Part shown: positions 4,378 through 5,823 of the stretch, one piece after another
How positions within the stretch are numbered: the stretch's first letter is position 1
Layout of the letters: the number at the start of each line of letters is the position of its first letter
Assembly: GCA_023390635.1 (NCBI GenBank)
Contig: JAEWCM010000071.1
Span: 1-5,823 of the forward strand
Reading direction: 5' to 3'
Length of the DNA: 5,823 bases
From: Bacillota bacterium
GTDB lineage: Bacteria > Bacillota > Desulfitobacteriia > Desulfitobacteriales > Desulfitobacteriaceae
The notes under the pieces: model-generated
What the model saw: the letters and a program-made list of their open reading frames with translations, nothing else
Databases searched by the model: none
Told to the model about the DNA's origin: nothing
Made by a program: the position numbers and the translations under genes

Positions 4378-5523
4378 TTAGACAAACATTCTTGTTTCAT
4401 TATTCCGACTGAATTTGTACACGGCAATTAGGGCAAATGCCCCGGAAAATCCGATCAGAATGAGGATATCCAAAGGCATGTTCCCTAGTGACTGCCCTGT
4501 CTGCAGCTTTTCCACACCGTCTATCAGCCAGCGCTGGGGCATGAAGTTAGCGATTTTCCGAACGGATTCGGGCATCGCCTCAATCGGGAAAAAACAGCCC
4601 GCTAAGAGACAGGAAGGTGTAACAATCAGGTTCTGCAGTGCGCCGGCCATATTGCTGTTTTTGGAAAAGGAAACAATGAGTAATGCCAAACTGACAGCAG
4701 TCAGAGCAAACAAGAGCAAAATCGCAGTCATCTCTCCAAAAGGCACTCCTGAAGTGATTTTGAACACCTTTTCCATCACGGTTAAAGTAAAAATAATCTG
4801 CAGGAAAAGCACCACCATACTGACCAGCACATTGGACAGAACATAGCTCCAGGAGGAAAGGGGAGATGCGATCAGGCGCAAGAAAGTCCGGTTCTCTTTC
4901 TCCTGTAGAATCAATTCACTAAGATTAGTGGCGGAAAACATCATAAACAAGATAAGAAACCCGATAGACTGAGTGGTCATATCTTTCATTCGGGAGGTTT
5001 CTACTTTCTCCGTGCTCACATGAAAGGTCTGCTCTTGGTAGGCCCGATAAATTTGATTAAACTTCTGGGAATCACCTTGCACCACCTGCCCGATAGCGGT
5101 CAGATTACCCAAATAATTCTGCAAAAGGCCCTTGATATAAGCTGTGACCTGAGCTCCTTTCACCGAGATAATTTGCAAATCTCCGGATGTTCCCTCCGCC
5201 ACCCTTTTCCCGAACCCTTGGGTAAAGATAATTCCGCAATCCAGCCTGCCTGATACAATGCCTTCACGCAGGTCAGCTTCATCTGTCAAGGTCACTTGTA
5301 CATGATTTAATCCTGTTACAAAAGAAATTGTATCTGAGGTAATTGTTTCTTTCCCGTCCTCATTCACGATCCCCACATTCACCGTCCCTCCCGTGCTGCT
5401 CCCATATACCATGAAAGTAAACAGCACTCCGGCCAGAGGAAGAACAAAAAAGGTAATCCAGTTTCTTTTATTTCTGAACGTATTTAAAAAAGTTTTCCTC
5501 ATCAGCCAAAGCAAATTCTTCAT
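4378..5523 (-). CDS. ABC-2 type exporter permease
   Basis: Membrane subunit of an ATP-driven exporter, 381 residues. The layout is that of the ABC-2 membrane family with a large extracytoplasmic insert: a basic N-terminus (KTFLNTFRNKRNW), one membrane helix at about 22-41, an external domain at about 45-185, then five helices at about 186-204, 226-250, 264-287, 294-313 and 349-368. The cytoplasmic loop after the second helix has QEKENRTFLRLIASPLS (207-223), the family's conserved E-x-R-T-x-x-R-L-x-x-SPL element that couples to the ATPase. The ATG at 5523 has GAGGAG at 5531-5536, seven bases upstream. It starts one base after the stop of another ABC-2 permease, so the two probably form a heterodimer. 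No ATPase is in the window; it would be expected upstream, beyond the right edge. The substrate cannot be told (drug, antimicrobial peptide or other amphiphile are usual for the family). Confidence 0.92.
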   Translation of the reverse strand: MKNLLWLMRKTFLNTFRNKRNWITFFVLPLAGVLFTFMVYGSSTGGTVNVGIVNEDGKETITSDTISFVTGLNHVQVTLTDEADLREGIVSGRLDCGIIFTQGFGKRVAEGTSGDLQIISVKGAQVTAYIKGLLQNYLGNLTAIGQVVQGDSQKFNQIYRAYQEQTFHVSTEKVETSRMKDMTTQSIGFLILFMMFSATNLSELILQEKENRTFLRLIASPLSSWSYVLSNVLVSMVVLFLQIIFTLTVMEKVFKITSGVPFGEMTAILLLFALTAVSLALLIVSFSKNSNMAGALQNLIVTPSCLLAGCFFPIEAMPESVRKIANFMPQRWLIDGVEKLQTGQSLGNMPLDILILIGFSGAFALIAVYKFSRNNETRMFV

Positions 5524-5524
5524 C

Positions 5525-5823
5525 TCAAAGCTCCTCTCGTCGGTTCATGGCAAAGACGGAAAAGATCAGAAAGACCACACACCCCCCGATGTTTAGAGCC
5601 ATAGCCGGGAATACCGCCTGCCACTGATTGGAATAAATGATCTGGTTGATGGCCTGATTGGCCCATCGCATGGGAGAAAGGTTCACAAAGAAGGCCATGA
5701 TTCCATTGGCATCCCCTACCGGGAAATAAGCCCCGCCCAGAAATGACGCTACCTGAGTAAAAATTAGGAGCAAGGAACGGTCTGTCCCTTCCTTGAACAG
5801 ATAGCTGCAGCCTAATCCAATAC
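5525..5823 (-). CDS. ABC-2 type exporter permease (partial, N-terminus beyond right edge)
   Basis: The last 98 residues of a second ABC-2 permease; the frame stays open through the window edge. A TTG at 5771-5773 could be taken as a start, but the upstream residues (GLGCSYLFKEGTDRSLLLIF) continue the family pattern, so it is internal. Visible parts are the end of a membrane helix, the FLGGAYFPVG element that matches AGCFFPIEAMP in the neighbouring permease, the NLSPMRWANQAI segment (compare FMPQRWLIDGV next door), a last helix (about 20-24 residues from AVFPAMALNIGG) and a charged end, MNRREEL. The TGA at 5525-5527 is followed after one base by the ATG of the next permease, so translation is very likely coupled. 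The two permeases are homologous but clearly diverged. Confidence 0.9.
   Translation of the reverse strand, partial: IGLGCSYLFKEGTDRSLLLIFTQVASFLGGAYFPVGDANGIMAFFVNLSPMRWANQAINQIIYSNQWQAVFPAMALNIGGCVVFLIFSVFAMNRREEL

Noticed and set aside
5525..5773. Separate small membrane protein starting at the TTG at 5773
   Set aside because: The frame continues upstream to the window edge with permease-like sequence; it is the C-terminal part of a larger ABC-2 permease.

Overview
The window looks like chromosomal DNA of a motile, Gram-positive-type bacterium of the Bacillota, most likely a clostridial lineage such as the Desulfitobacterium/Desulfosporosinus group. The phylum follows from strong AGGAGG/GGAGGTG ribosome binding sites, sigma-A style promoters with 17-bp spacers, U-tailed terminators, a tRNA with encoded CCA, and a flagellin with conserved termini and a short middle. 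The genus is only an impression and was not checked by any search.

Layout from left to right. (1) Positions 1-1866, minus strand: a two-gene operon. A FIST-domain sensor protein is followed 10 bp later by a methyl-accepting chemotaxis-type protein with no membrane segments, cut by the left window edge. (2) Positions 1867-2089: a divergent intergenic spacer with an imperfect direct repeat. (3) Positions 2090-2518, plus strand: a small AT-rich membrane protein of unknown function, the only plus-strand gene. (4) Positions 2519-2833: a non-coding gap with three hairpins. Two are clear minus-strand terminators and one looks bidirectional. (5) Positions 2834-2920, minus: tRNA-Leu(CAA) with a near-consensus promoter. 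(6) Positions 3017-4168, minus: a complete flagellin gene. (7) Positions 4169-4377: the flagellin upstream region. It holds a near-consensus sigma-A type promoter, a possible leader mini-ORF with a very good Shine-Dalgarno sequence, and a perfect 13-bp inverted repeat with an extra phased copy of its end. (8) Positions 4378-5823, minus: two tandem ABC-2 type exporter permeases, the upstream one cut by the right edge.

The FIST/soluble MCP pair plausibly works as one cytoplasmic sensory input, with FIST as ligand sensor and the MCP passing the signal to CheA/CheW, and so connects in theme with the nearby flagellin. The two permeases probably form a heterodimeric exporter whose ATPase would lie upstream, outside the window. 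I see no clear novel defence or mobile system. The most interesting points are the FIST/soluble-MCP unit and the layered control region in front of flagellin.
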